From Lutimonas saemankumensis (lineage in GTDB: Bacteria > Bacteroidota > Bacteroidia > Flavobacteriales > Flavobacteriaceae), in NCBI RefSeq assembly GCF_020171465.1, contig NZ_JAIUZR010000003.1, positions 1,348,439 through 1,412,438 of the forward strand: a stretch of DNA of 64,000 nt, given 5' to 3'. The notes beneath the pieces were generated by a model. It was not told the origin of the DNA, did no database searches, and saw nothing but the letters and a program-made list of their open reading frames with translations. Each line of letters opens with the position of its first letter. The stretch's first letter is position 1. Shown piece after piece: positions 7,868-18,416 of the stretch. Position numbers and translations under genes: made by a program.

Positions 7868-8521
7868 ATGAATACACAGGAATTAATTTTAAGGGAAAAA
7901 ATAGCTGAATATTATGGCTCTATTTTTGAAAAGGAGCTTGTCGAAGAAATCGTCAAAGTAGGATTTATCGATAAATACAAGCACGGTGAAATCCTTGTCG
8001 ATATTGGTGAGAACATGACACATATCCCTCTAATACTCAACGGGGCTGTAAAGATCATAAGGAAGGAAAAAGAAGGCGAGGAACTCGTTTTATATTTTCT
8101 TGAAAAAGGAGATACCTGTGCCATTTCATTTATTAATTGTATCAATAGAAAAGAAAGTATCTTCAGGGCCGTGGTTGAAAATGATACAGAAGCCATTTTT
8201 TTACCGGTGGAATACATTGATGACTGGCTGGCCCTTTATAAAACCTGGAGACATTTTATCATTGACAGTTATCACTTCAGGCTTATTGAAATGGTCGAAT
8301 CCATTGACGGACTTGCCTTTATGAATATGAACCAGCGACTGATGAAATATCTTGGGGACAAGGCCAAAATCAATCAAGATGTAAATCTTGAGATCACACA
8401 TCAGGAAATTGCTGATGATCTCAACACTTCAAGAGTTGTTGTTACTCGTTTGCTGAAGCAATTGCACAATGAAGGTAAAGTTTATTCCACAAGAAATAAA
8501 GTACAGGTTCTTGAACTGTAA
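7868..8521 (+). CDS. Crp/Fnr-family transcriptional regulator
   Basis: A 217-residue regulator. Residues about 20-120 form a cyclic-nucleotide-binding-like domain and residues about 150-215 a winged helix, with the recognition helix in LNTSRVVVTRLLKQL. It has no N-terminal FNR cysteine cluster. Two cysteines, Cys84 and Cys91 (DTCAISFINC), sit where a redox or sulfur signal could be read, which is an inference. It lies between two sulfur operons and has a perfect palindrome in its own promoter, with related sites before both flanking operons, so it probably controls them. The gene converges on ligA with 26 bases between them. Confidence 0.88.
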   Translation: MNTQELILREKIAEYYGSIFEKELVEEIVKVGFIDKYKHGEILVDIGENMTHIPLILNGAVKIIRKEKEGEELVLYFLEKGDTCAISFINCINRKESIFRAVVENDTEAIFLPVEYIDDWLALYKTWRHFIIDSYHFRLIEMVESIDGLAFMNMNQRLMKYLGDKAKINQDVNLEITHQEIADDLNTSRVVVTRLLKQLHNEGKVYSTRNKVQVLEL

Positions 8522-8547
8522 TTAAGCTCTGTAATGATAAATTTGCT

Positions 8548-10557
<2,010 letters not shown>

Positions 10558-10637
10558 TTAGGCACTAAAAATAATCTTTTTTTTATTTTTTTTTAATTTG
10601 AATACAGGTCTTATATAAAAAATACCTCAGCCTTTGT

Positions 10638-10651
10638 GTCACTTAAGTTAC
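10638..10651 (+). promoter_or_regulatory. Candidate Crp/Fnr-family site upstream of the SQR-like operon
   Basis: GTCAC-TTAA-GTTAC matches GTAAC-N4-GTTAC at 9 of 10 positions. It lies about 80 bases upstream of the start point predicted from the -7 box at 10716-10723. Confidence 0.4.
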
Positions 10652-10680
10652 TGAAAATAGTGACTTTACGATCAAAAATA

Positions 10681-10723
10681 TGATTTAAATCACATATTGA
10701 AAAAAAACCTCGCTCTATCTTTG
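10681..10723 (+). promoter_or_regulatory. FNR-like box and promoter of the SQR-like/DsrC/DsrE operon
   Basis: TGAT-TTAA-ATCA (10681-10692) is a perfect palindrome equal to the core of FNR-type sites. TATCTTTG (10716-10723) is a good Bacteroidota -7 box, with a TTG at 10697-10699. The palindrome centre falls about 41 bases before the expected start point, the classical position for Crp/Fnr activation (class II). Confidence 0.55.
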
Positions 10724-10749
10724 TGCTATAATTAATTAAGACAAATATT

Positions 10750-11988
10750 ATGAAGAAGCTAGTGATTTTAGGAGCTGGAACAGCCGGAACAATGATGCTG
10801 AACAAATTGCATCATGAACTCGATAGAGAGGAATGGGAAATCACAATTGTAGATCAGTACAAAACGCATTATTATCAACCCGGGTTTTTATTTATTCCAT
10901 TTGGAATTTATAACAAGAAAGATGTCATTAAACCCAAATATGACTTTTTCCCTCCAGGTGTAAACGTGATCTTCAGCCCGATCGATAAAATTGTAGGTGA
11001 AGAGAACAAGGTATTGCTCGAGGATGGAAAAGTACTGAATTACGATTTTTTGATCATCGCAACGGGTACGGAGACAAGACCTTCTGAAACGGAAGGGTTA
11101 CAAGACAAATTATGGTATAAAGACATTTTTGACTTTTATACGGTTGAAGGTGCAGTCGCCTTGCAAAAGCGCTTTAAAGACTGGGAAGGTGGAAAACTGG
11201 TTATGTGTATTCCTGAATTACCCTATAAGTGTCCCGTGGCACCCATAGAGTTTGTATGTCTTGCGGAAGCCTATTTTGCTGAACGTGGAATGAGAGATAA
11301 AGTAGACATTACTTATGTTACTTTAATGTCAGGTGCTTTCACAAAACCCGTAGCGTCAAAAGTACTGGGAGATCTTTTAGAAGAAAAGAACATTAAGGTA
11401 GAAGCTGATTTCTATTTAAGTCATGTAGATAACGAAAACAAAAAGATTGTCTCTTACGATGACCGGGAAATTGATTTTGATATTTTAACCATTGTTCCCG
11501 TAAATATGGGATCAGATATGATCGAAAGAAGTGGATTAGGTGATGACATGAATTATGTTCCCACGGACAAACATACCTTACAATCAAAACAATTTGAAAA
11601 TATCTTTGTCATTGGAGATGCCTCAAATATTCCAACGTCAAAAGCAGGATCTGTAGCACATTTCGCTGCTGAAATCCTAACAGAGAACATCTTAGCCGCC
11701 GTAGAAGGACGAGAATTACCTGCTAAGTTTGATGGTCACGCTAACTGTTATATTGAAACAGGTTACGGAAAAGGAGCATTGATCGATTTCAATTATGAAA
11801 CTGAGCCCCTTCCAGGGACCTTCCCTTTACCTGGAATCGGACCCTTTGGATTATTGAAGAACACCAAAATGAACCACTACGGGAAAATCTTGTTTAGATG
11901 GATCTACTGGCACATTTTGCTCAAGGGAAGAGAATTACCCATTGAAGCCGATATGACCATGGCCGGTAAAAAAAGAGTGACAGCATGA
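10750..11988 (+). CDS. Sulfide:quinone-oxidoreductase-like FAD/NAD(P)-binding protein
   Basis: A 412-residue flavoprotein with an N-terminal dinucleotide fold (VILGAGTAGTMMLNKL), a second ATG motif (LIIATGTETR) and the FAD-binding VIGDASNIPTSKAG. Cys153, Cys161 (YKCPVAPIE) and Cys333 (HANCYIETG) are candidates for the redox cysteines, with 161 and 333 placed as in SQR-family enzymes. The C-terminal aromatic/basic helix (about 367-395) could hold it to the membrane. The start overlaps nothing; the stop overlaps the next gene by 4 bases. Sulfide oxidation with transfer of sulfane sulfur to the DsrE/DsrC-like partners is inferred. Confidence 0.8.
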   Translation: MKKLVILGAGTAGTMMLNKLHHELDREEWEITIVDQYKTHYYQPGFLFIPFGIYNKKDVIKPKYDFFPPGVNVIFSPIDKIVGEENKVLLEDGKVLNYDFLIIATGTETRPSETEGLQDKLWYKDIFDFYTVEGAVALQKRFKDWEGGKLVMCIPELPYKCPVAPIEFVCLAEAYFAERGMRDKVDITYVTLMSGAFTKPVASKVLGDLLEEKNIKVEADFYLSHVDNENKKIVSYDDREIDFDILTIVPVNMGSDMIERSGLGDDMNYVPTDKHTLQSKQFENIFVIGDASNIPTSKAGSVAHFAAEILTENILAAVEGRELPAKFDGHANCYIETGYGKGALIDFNYETEPLPGTFPLPGIGPFGLLKNTKMNHYGKILFRWIYWHILLKGRELPIEADMTMAGKKRVTA

Positions 11989-12674
11989 AAACGATAGCAG
12001 AAGATACAAATATTCAAATGCAGATTGATGCACTTGATAAAAAAATGGACATGATACTGGGCTATGTCCAGCAACAAAATTCGCAATCAAGAATGATTGA
12101 GGATCTTGTTAGCGACCTCAGTATCGTTGGAAAGGATGCTTATGAATCAACAGTTGCTGAGCTTGACAAAAGACAGGTTGAACTGGATCCGTCCGAACTG
12201 ACAGGATTGGCCGTATCGTTTCTTAGAAATGTAGGGAATATTAAAGCCGTAATGGATACCCTTGAGATGGCAGTGGACCTGGGTAAAGAAGTTGGCCCAA
12301 TAGCGAATGAGGTAATCATTGACTTTACAAAACAAATGAATTCTCTCGAGGAAAAAGGATATTTTGACTTTATACGAGAAATCGGGCCTGTGGTAGACAA
12401 TATTGTTCAGGGATTCAGTCCTCAGGACCTAAAGGAACTTGCCAATAGCATCGTTTCAATTCTAAACATTGTCAAAGAAATGACCCAGCCCGAGGTTTTA
12501 AATACCATGCAAAATGCCATTAAAGCATTTAACAGTATGGAAACTGAAAGCGTTCCTTCCTACTCAGTCTGGAAACTGATGAGAGAAATGAACAGCCCCG
12601 AAATGCAAAAAGCACTGGGTTACGGAATAACTTTTATGAAAAATGTCTCTAGAGACGTAAGTATAGAAAAATAA
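11985..12674 (+). CDS. DUF1641 family protein
   Basis: A 229-residue protein rich in helices and without signal or membrane segments. The region LTGLAVSFLRNVGNIKAVMDTL to EVGPIANEVI has the pattern of DUF1641, a family found beside oxidoreductases such as SQR-like proteins and formate dehydrogenases. It overlaps the SQR-like gene by 4 bases (ATGA) and precedes the DsrC-like gene by 32. An N-terminal segment (about 5-30) may form a short coiled coil. Its function is unknown; an adaptor or docking role for the flavoprotein is a guess. Confidence 0.72.
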   Translation: MKTIAEDTNIQMQIDALDKKMDMILGYVQQQNSQSRMIEDLVSDLSIVGKDAYESTVAELDKRQVELDPSELTGLAVSFLRNVGNIKAVMDTLEMAVDLGKEVGPIANEVIIDFTKQMNSLEEKGYFDFIREIGPVVDNIVQGFSPQDLKELANSIVSILNIVKEMTQPEVLNTMQNAIKAFNSMETESVPSYSVWKLMREMNSPEMQKALGYGITFMKNVSRDVSIEK

Positions 12675-12706
12675 ACAATTAAATAAATAACTTAAATAAT
12701 AATATT

Positions 12707-13018
12707 ATGGCTTTACAAACAATCGCAGGAGCACAGATCAATGTATCAGAAGATGGATATCTTGAAAATATGAATGAATGGAATGAAGACGTTGCAAGAG
12801 AAATCGCCAGTGAAATTGGTATCGAGTTAACGGATAAACATTTCGAGGTTTTGAACTATTTAAGAGACAAAACTGAAGCAGGTGAATCTTTAACAATAAG
12901 AAAGGTCGGGAAATCAGGAATAACTGACATCAAAGGACTTTACAAACTTTTCCCTAAAGGGCCTCTAAAATACTCAGCAAGAATCGCTGGTATTCCAAAA
13001 CCCGCAAGTTGTGTGTAA
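12707..13018 (+). CDS. DsrC/TusE-like sulfur-carrier protein
   Basis: A 103-residue protein of the TusE/DsrC/DsvC family with the flexible C-terminal arm AGIPKPASCV. The penultimate Cys102 is the CysA of DsrC. The second DsrC cysteine, expected 11 residues earlier, is Ala91. That leaves one thiol, as in TusE, so it should carry sulfur as a persulfide and cannot form the DsrC trisulfide bridge. It sits between DUF1641 and DsrE-like genes in a cytoplasmic sulfur-relay operon. Confidence 0.88.
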   Translation: MALQTIAGAQINVSEDGYLENMNEWNEDVAREIASEIGIELTDKHFEVLNYLRDKTEAGESLTIRKVGKSGITDIKGLYKLFPKGPLKYSARIAGIPKPASCV

Positions 13019-13051
13019 AAGATCAATTCCTTCAATGTAAAATATAGAATT

Positions 13052-13555
13052 ATGAGTACAGAAGAAAAAAAACCATTAGAAAAAGTATGTATTATTTGCG
13101 CCAAAGGATCTTTGGAAGATGTATATGCAACATTAGTAATGGCAAACGGTGCCGTTATGGAAGGTATTGAAACAAACGTATTCTTTACTTTCTTCGGACT
13201 GGATGGAATTACTAAGGAACGTCTGAACAGCTTACATACAGCTACAACCGGAAATCCGGCCATGCGAATGCCGGGAGGGCTTCCATTCCCAACCATGCTT
13301 GGAGGTTTGCCTGGAGTTGAAGCAGGGGTGTCTAAAATGATGCGTAATCAGATGGAAGAACTGGATATTCCTCCTGTTGATGAGTTCCTTGAAATGATTA
13401 CGGCAGGTGGTGGAACAATTTATGCCTGTAAACTGGCTGTGGATATGTTCAAACTGGAAAAAGAGGACCTTCATGAAGAAGTAGATTCGATCATCACGAT
13501 TGGAGATTTCTACGGACTTTGCGATGGTGACAGAACACAAATTATCTTTACATAA
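13052..13555 (+). CDS. DsrE/DsrF-like family protein (DsrE2 type)
   Basis: A 167-residue protein. KVCIICAKGSLEDVYATLVMANGA opens the DsrE-like fold; the Gly/Met-rich loop around 68-90 and the conserved cysteine in IYACKLAVDMF (about residue 131) fit the DsrE2-like subgroup that passes persulfides to DsrC/TusE-type carriers. The hydrophobic Gly/Pro loop may contact the membrane. It is the last gene of the SQR-like operon, and two terminators follow. Confidence 0.85.
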   Translation: MSTEEKKPLEKVCIICAKGSLEDVYATLVMANGAVMEGIETNVFFTFFGLDGITKERLNSLHTATTGNPAMRMPGGLPFPTMLGGLPGVEAGVSKMMRNQMEELDIPPVDEFLEMITAGGGTIYACKLAVDMFKLEKEDLHEEVDSIITIGDFYGLCDGDRTQIIFT

Positions 13556-13562
13556 AAATATT

Positions 13563-13590
13563 AATCCCTGGCAATCCATACCAGGGATTT
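13563..13590 (+). terminator. Intrinsic terminator after the DsrE-like gene, probably two-way
   Basis: The stem AATCCCTGG (13563-13571) with CCAGGGATT (13581-13589) is perfect. A T-rich stretch follows on the plus strand and AATATTTTTATG on the minus strand, so it may also stop the convergent efflux operon. Confidence 0.8.
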
Positions 13591-13613
13591 TGTGTTGATT
13601 TTTTTAGCAAGAG

Positions 13614-13642
13614 CGGCTGCAGTAAAATGCGGCCGTTTTTTA
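13614..13642 (+). terminator. Second intrinsic terminator between convergent operons
   Basis: CGGCTGCA pairs with TGCGGCCG (one G-U pair) around a GTAAAA loop and is followed by TTTTTT. It lies 25 bases after the first hairpin and backs it up on the plus strand. Confidence 0.8.
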
Positions 13643-13651
13643 TTGGTCCGT

Positions 13652-15244
13652 TTAATTGGCTGATTGTCTTGCGGCCTTGCGCATTTCACGCTCTTTACGA
13701 TTCAGTTCCTTTCGTTGTTCCTTACGTTGTTGTTCCTGTTCAGGTGTCAAATAATAATCCACTAACTGGCCTGCATAATAAAGGCTGTCCCGATCAATCT
13801 CAGACTCATCAACATTTAATTCATCTGCCAATTGAAGGGCGTATTTTTCAAGTTCGGCCTCGGTAACCCAACCTCCTCCAAGGGATTTATAAAGTCCTAT
13901 GTAAGCACTGAGCAATCGCTGATAATTTTCAGAGTAACTAAGTCGGGCTTCGAATTCCTGTCGCTGGTTTTCAATCACTTCAAGATAACTGGTTACCCCT
14001 TGAAAGTATCTCTGCCTTGACAAGTAACTCGCATTTTCAGCAGCTGCCAGTTTATATTCATTCGCTGCAAGCTCATCCCGTAAAGTCTGCAAAGAGATTA
14101 AGGAATTATCTACTTCCAGAAGCGCCGTTAAAACGGTATTCTCATAAGAAAAAAGGGACTGCCTGGCAAGTTCGCGCTCGATATCCACGCGACGAACATT
14201 TTTTCCCCATTCGAATAATGGCCCTAAAAGACTTGCCCCTGCGCTCCATCCTAATCCATTATCCAATAAGTTCGAAAGATCATTGGATCCAACGCCTAAG
14301 GCTCCGGTAAGGCTAATCGCCGGAAACCTCATCGCCTGTGCCACACCAATTCGGGCATTTTGTGCTCTATATAGCTGTGCAGCCTCCATAACATCGGGCC
14401 TTCTTGCCAATAATTCCGACGGGATTCCGTGAGGTACAGAATCAGGAACACTGTACTCAATAAGCGTCTTTGGAGTTAAAATTCCTCCCGGGTTTTTTCC
14501 CAATAGTATACTTAAATTATTCTCAGCAAAACCAATCTCACGACGGAACGTAGGAACAGAAACCTCTGCAATAGCTTTCTGGATCTCAGCCTGGTTCACA
14601 TCAATAATATGCGTATAACCCTCATCAAAACGAGCCTGAATGATCTGTAACGAGGTGTCACGAGAGGCCAGCGTTTTCTCTGAAATATCGAGTCTTGTCT
14701 TGAAATCTAGCAATTGAAAATAATTAATGGCGACCTCACTGATCAACGCAACCTCTATGGCACGCTTCCCGTAAAAAGAGGCCATTAATTCAGCCTGGGC
14801 GGCCTCATTACCTCTTCGGAACTTTCCCCAGAAATCCAGTTCCCAATTCACAGTGCCATTCACTCCATAGGTCTCGAGATTTTGATCAAGGGGCTGGCCA
14901 AATAACTGATTTTGAACCGAGGCATCCGCCTGTACACCAAATTTTGGACCCATATCCGCCTTATTGAATTTGTAATTTGCACGAGCCTGCTCGATTCGAC
15001 TTGCAGCGATCAAAAGGTTTTTATTTTCGCGTAGGGCAACATGAATCAGTGTATCAAGTGTAGGGTCATTAAAGATCTCCCACCATTTGAAATTGATGAT
15101 ACTATCCGTTTTTTTTGTGGCAAACCTAAAATCAGCCGGAGTTGTGTCTTCAGGTTCCACATAGTTTGGCCCCACCTTACACGAAACCACAAACAACATA
15201 GTCATCAAGCCCAGCGTACCGTATGTAATAAGTTTCTTAGTCAT
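13652..15244 (-). CDS. RND efflux outer-membrane lipoprotein (NodT/OprM/TolC family)
   Basis: About 530 residues from the start chosen at 15244, which gives the lipoprotein signal KKLITYGTLGLMTMLFVVSC and follows the usual NodT pattern (VGPNYVEPE next). A longer frame would start inside the transporter gene and is less likely. The chosen ATG overlaps the stop of the RND gene by 8 bases, so the two are coupled. Two outer-membrane efflux repeats are seen, and the highly charged C-terminal tail (KEQRKELNRKEREMRKAARQ) is long for the family. It forms the outer-membrane duct of the tripartite pump. Confidence 0.93.
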   Translation of the reverse strand: MTKKLITYGTLGLMTMLFVVSCKVGPNYVEPEDTTPADFRFATKKTDSIINFKWWEIFNDPTLDTLIHVALRENKNLLIAASRIEQARANYKFNKADMGPKFGVQADASVQNQLFGQPLDQNLETYGVNGTVNWELDFWGKFRRGNEAAQAELMASFYGKRAIEVALISEVAINYFQLLDFKTRLDISEKTLASRDTSLQIIQARFDEGYTHIIDVNQAEIQKAIAEVSVPTFRREIGFAENNLSILLGKNPGGILTPKTLIEYSVPDSVPHGIPSELLARRPDVMEAAQLYRAQNARIGVAQAMRFPAISLTGALGVGSNDLSNLLDNGLGWSAGASLLGPLFEWGKNVRRVDIERELARQSLFSYENTVLTALLEVDNSLISLQTLRDELAANEYKLAAAENASYLSRQRYFQGVTSYLEVIENQRQEFEARLSYSENYQRLLSAYIGLYKSLGGGWVTEAELEKYALQLADELNVDESEIDRDSLYYAGQLVDYYLTPEQEQQRKEQRKELNRKEREMRKAARQSAN

Positions 15245-18200
15245 TGCTTTCTGTTGATTTTTGTTCCAAGGCCATTGCCTTTTCACGTTGTTTTTCATAG
15301 CCAAATAATTTTCCGATCAAAACAAATAGCATTGGGTATAGAAATACTCCAAGAAATGTTGCTATCGTCATTCCTCCCAGTAGGGCCATTCCCATCACTT
15401 TTCTTGCCTCTGCACCCGATCCGGAGGCCACTACCAAGGGCAACACTCCAAGAATAAAAGAGAAGGCAGTCATTAATATCGGCCTGAAACGGGATTTAGC
15501 AGCTTCCATAGCCGAATCGAAAAGGCTTTTTCCCGTGGCAAATTCTTCATTCGCGAATTCAATGATCAGGATGGCGTTCTTGGCAGCCATTCCGATAAGC
15601 ATCACAAAGGAAACCTGGGCAAAGATGTTGTTCTCGAAAGAAGGGCTGATAAATCTGGATACCCATAAAAAGAACAAAGCTCCAAAGATGGCAAATGGTG
15701 TTCCCATCAAGATCGATAAAGGAAGAGACCAGCTTTCATACTGAGCGGCAAGTATCAGAAATACAAATACCAAAGAAAAAATCAAGATGGTCCCTAAAGA
15801 GCCTGAAGCCTTCTTTTCCTGAAAGGACATGGCATTCCAGCTGTAGGTCATATCTGCCGGTAAAGTTTCAGCCGCAACTCGTTCCAATGCTTCCATGGCC
15901 TGTGCTGATGTATAACCCGGAGCCGGAACCCCGGTCACTTCAACCGCCCTGAACAAATTAAATCGATTCGTATAATCAGGTCCGTAAACAGGCTTAATAC
16001 TTACTATTGTTCCCAAAGGAACCATATCACCATCCTTATTGGGGACAAAGAATTTATTAATTTGACTTTCATCAACGCGATATTCAGGTTCAGCCTGAAT
16101 ATAGGTCTTGTACAGACGTCCAAAACGCGTGAAATCGTTGACGTAGGAGCCTCCCATAAATGATCCAATCGTCTGGTAAAGATCATTCAGTGACACCCCT
16201 AATTTCAAGGCCTTCTCTTTGTCAATATCCATATAACGCTGAGGAACGGTAGACTGAAAAGGTGTGAAAGCATTAAACACTTCCGGCTGTTCTGCCGCAG
16301 CCCTCACGAATTTCATGGCATTTTCCTGAAGGTAATTGGCGGAATTACCTCCTCTGTCCTGAATCATGATGCTGTATCCCGATCCATTACCCAATCCCGG
16401 AATAGCAGGTGGACCAAACGAAAACGCCTGTGCTCCTTTGATCTGAACAGCCAGCCTGGCATTTAGTTTCTGAATCACCTCATCAGCTGTTAAATCACGC
16501 TCACTCCAATCCTTTAAAGAAAGAAAAAAGAAGCCATTATTAGGAACCATTGACCCCGAAAGCAAACTATACCCAGTAGCGGTAGTTGTATACTCCACTT
16601 CAGGCATACTCATTAAAATTTCTTCTATCTCTTTTGCAATCTCATCAGATCTTTGAATTGACGAGGCATTAGGAAGTTGTACATTGACATAGAAATAACC
16701 CATATCCTCCTCCGGGATAAATCCGCCGGGCACCAGTTTGAAGAAGACCCCTGCCGCAATTGTCATGATCAGGATAAAGGCAACACTTCGCTTTAGCTTT
16801 CTAGTTACAACATTGGTAAAACTCATATAACCCTCAGTTGAGCGTTCCATGCCCTGGTTGAACTTGCCGAAAAACCAGCCCAAGGGCCCTTTATAGGGTT
16901 TAGGTTCCTTCAACAATATCGAACAAAGAGCCGGACTCAAAGTCAGGGCATTCACCGATGACACAAGTACAGATACTACAATCGTAATCGCAAATTGTTG
17001 ATATAAAATACCCGTAATTCCTGCCATACCCGCAACAGGTACAAACACTGCTACTAAAACAAGCGTTGTGGCAATAACGGGAGCTGTAACTTTTGCCATA
17101 GCATCATTCGTCGCCTCCTTCGTGCTCATCCCTTTTTCAATATTCACCTGCACTGCTTCAACCACAACGATAGCATCATCTACCACGATACCAATAGCAA
17201 GTACCAATCCAAGCAAGGACAATACATTAATCGTGAATCCCAGCATTGGGAAAAAAGCAAAGGCACCTATCAGTGATACAGGAATTGCCAGGGTAGGAAT
17301 GATTGTTGCCCGCCAGTCTTGAATAAAAATAAATACCACAAGTATCACCAAAACTAAAGCGATAAACAGCGTTGTGATAATCTCCTGGATTCCTGCCGTA
17401 ATGGCTGTAGTGGTATCCAGCGAGAGGTCATATTTCATTCCTTCCGGAAAATCTTTCTCCAACTCATTCATCTGTGCGGTAATGGTTTCAACCAGGTTCA
17501 CGGCATTTGCTCCAGGTGCCTGATAAATCGCTACAATAGCGCAAGTCTCCTTGTTCAGGCGAGCGCGCATATTATAGGTTTCAACACCCAACTCCACCGT
17601 TGCAATATCCTTTATTTTAACCTGCGACCCATCCGAATTGGTTCTTACCACAATCTCTTCAAAAGCCTTTGGAGAATTAAATCTTTCCGGAAGTCTGACC
17701 GTATACGTAAACTCGGTGCCTGGAGGGGCCGGTTCTGCTCCAAATTTACCCCCTGGAACAATAATGTTTTGCTGGTTGATGGCATTCATGATCTCTGGAA
17801 CAGCAATCCCCAAAGAAGCCAGACGATCCGGTTTCACCCAGATTCGCATTGAATAATTTGCTGCTCCCAGTACATCTACACGTCCAACCCCTTTTGTACG
17901 CGCCAGTTTATCTTTAATGTTGATCAGCGCGTAATTGTTCAAAAACTCCTGATCGTACCTACCGTCCGATGTGAGCGTATACAAACCCACAAAGTTTGGA
18001 AATGATTTTTGTGTTGTGATCCCGTATTTAGTAACTTCAGCAGGTAGCTTGGCAGTCGCAGCAGAAACCCGGTTCTGGGCCAAAACGGTATTCATATCCG
18101 GGTCAGTACCCACATCAAAGGAGATATCTATCACCATAGTTCCGTCATTGGAATTGGTAGATTTCATATAGATCATGTTGTCGACCCCGTTGATCTCCTG

Positions 18201-18410
18201 TTCAAGGGGCGTGGCAACAGATTCTTCCACATTGATAGCATTCGCTCCGGTGTAAGTAGCTCTTACCTGAACGATTGGAGGCGTGAAATTCGGGTATTGT
18301 TCAACAGGAAGGCCTATCAGTGATACCATTCCCACAATAACTATAACTATGGCAATTACCATAGCCACAATTGGACGTCTTACGAAAAAATTACCTTTAC
18401 TTGTAGCCAT
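15237..18410 (-). CDS. RND multidrug efflux transporter (AcrB/MexB, HAE1 type)
   Basis: A 1,057-residue inner-membrane proton antiporter of normal length. An N-terminal transmembrane helix (VAMVIAIVIVIVGMVSLIGLP) is followed by the FTPPIVQVRATYTGANA porter motif, the conserved GIVVDDAIVVVEAV segment with the proton-relay Asp residues, and the second half with PFAIFGALFFLW. It works with the adaptor and outer-membrane genes on either side (6-base gap to the adaptor). The HAE1 type exports hydrophobic and amphiphilic drugs. No regulator gene is adjacent. Confidence 0.96.
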   Translation of the reverse strand: MATSKGNFFVRRPIVAMVIAIVIVIVGMVSLIGLPVEQYPNFTPPIVQVRATYTGANAINVEESVATPLEQEINGVDNMIYMKSTNSNDGTMVIDISFDVGTDPDMNTVLAQNRVSAATAKLPAEVTKYGITTQKSFPNFVGLYTLTSDGRYDQEFLNNYALINIKDKLARTKGVGRVDVLGAANYSMRIWVKPDRLASLGIAVPEIMNAINQQNIIVPGGKFGAEPAPPGTEFTYTVRLPERFNSPKAFEEIVVRTNSDGSQVKIKDIATVELGVETYNMRARLNKETCAIVAIYQAPGANAVNLVETITAQMNELEKDFPEGMKYDLSLDTTTAITAGIQEIITTLFIALVLVILVVFIFIQDWRATIIPTLAIPVSLIGAFAFFPMLGFTINVLSLLGLVLAIGIVVDDAIVVVEAVQVNIEKGMSTKEATNDAMAKVTAPVIATTLVLVAVFVPVAGMAGITGILYQQFAITIVVSVLVSSVNALTLSPALCSILLKEPKPYKGPLGWFFGKFNQGMERSTEGYMSFTNVVTRKLKRSVAFILIMTIAAGVFFKLVPGGFIPEEDMGYFYVNVQLPNASSIQRSDEIAKEIEEILMSMPEVEYTTTATGYSLLSGSMVPNNGFFFLSLKDWSERDLTADEVIQKLNARLAVQIKGAQAFSFGPPAIPGLGNGSGYSIMIQDRGGNSANYLQENAMKFVRAAAEQPEVFNAFTPFQSTVPQRYMDIDKEKALKLGVSLNDLYQTIGSFMGGSYVNDFTRFGRLYKTYIQAEPEYRVDESQINKFFVPNKDGDMVPLGTIVSIKPVYGPDYTNRFNLFRAVEVTGVPAPGYTSAQAMEALERVAAETLPADMTYSWNAMSFQEKKASGSLGTILIFSLVFVFLILAAQYESWSLPLSILMGTPFAIFGALFFLWVSRFISPSFENNIFAQVSFVMLIGMAAKNAILIIEFANEEFATGKSLFDSAMEAAKSRFRPILMTAFSFILGVLPLVVASGSGAEARKVMGMALLGGMTIATFLGVFLYPMLFVLIGKLFGYEKQREKAMALEQKSTESND

Positions 18411-18416
18411 ATACTT

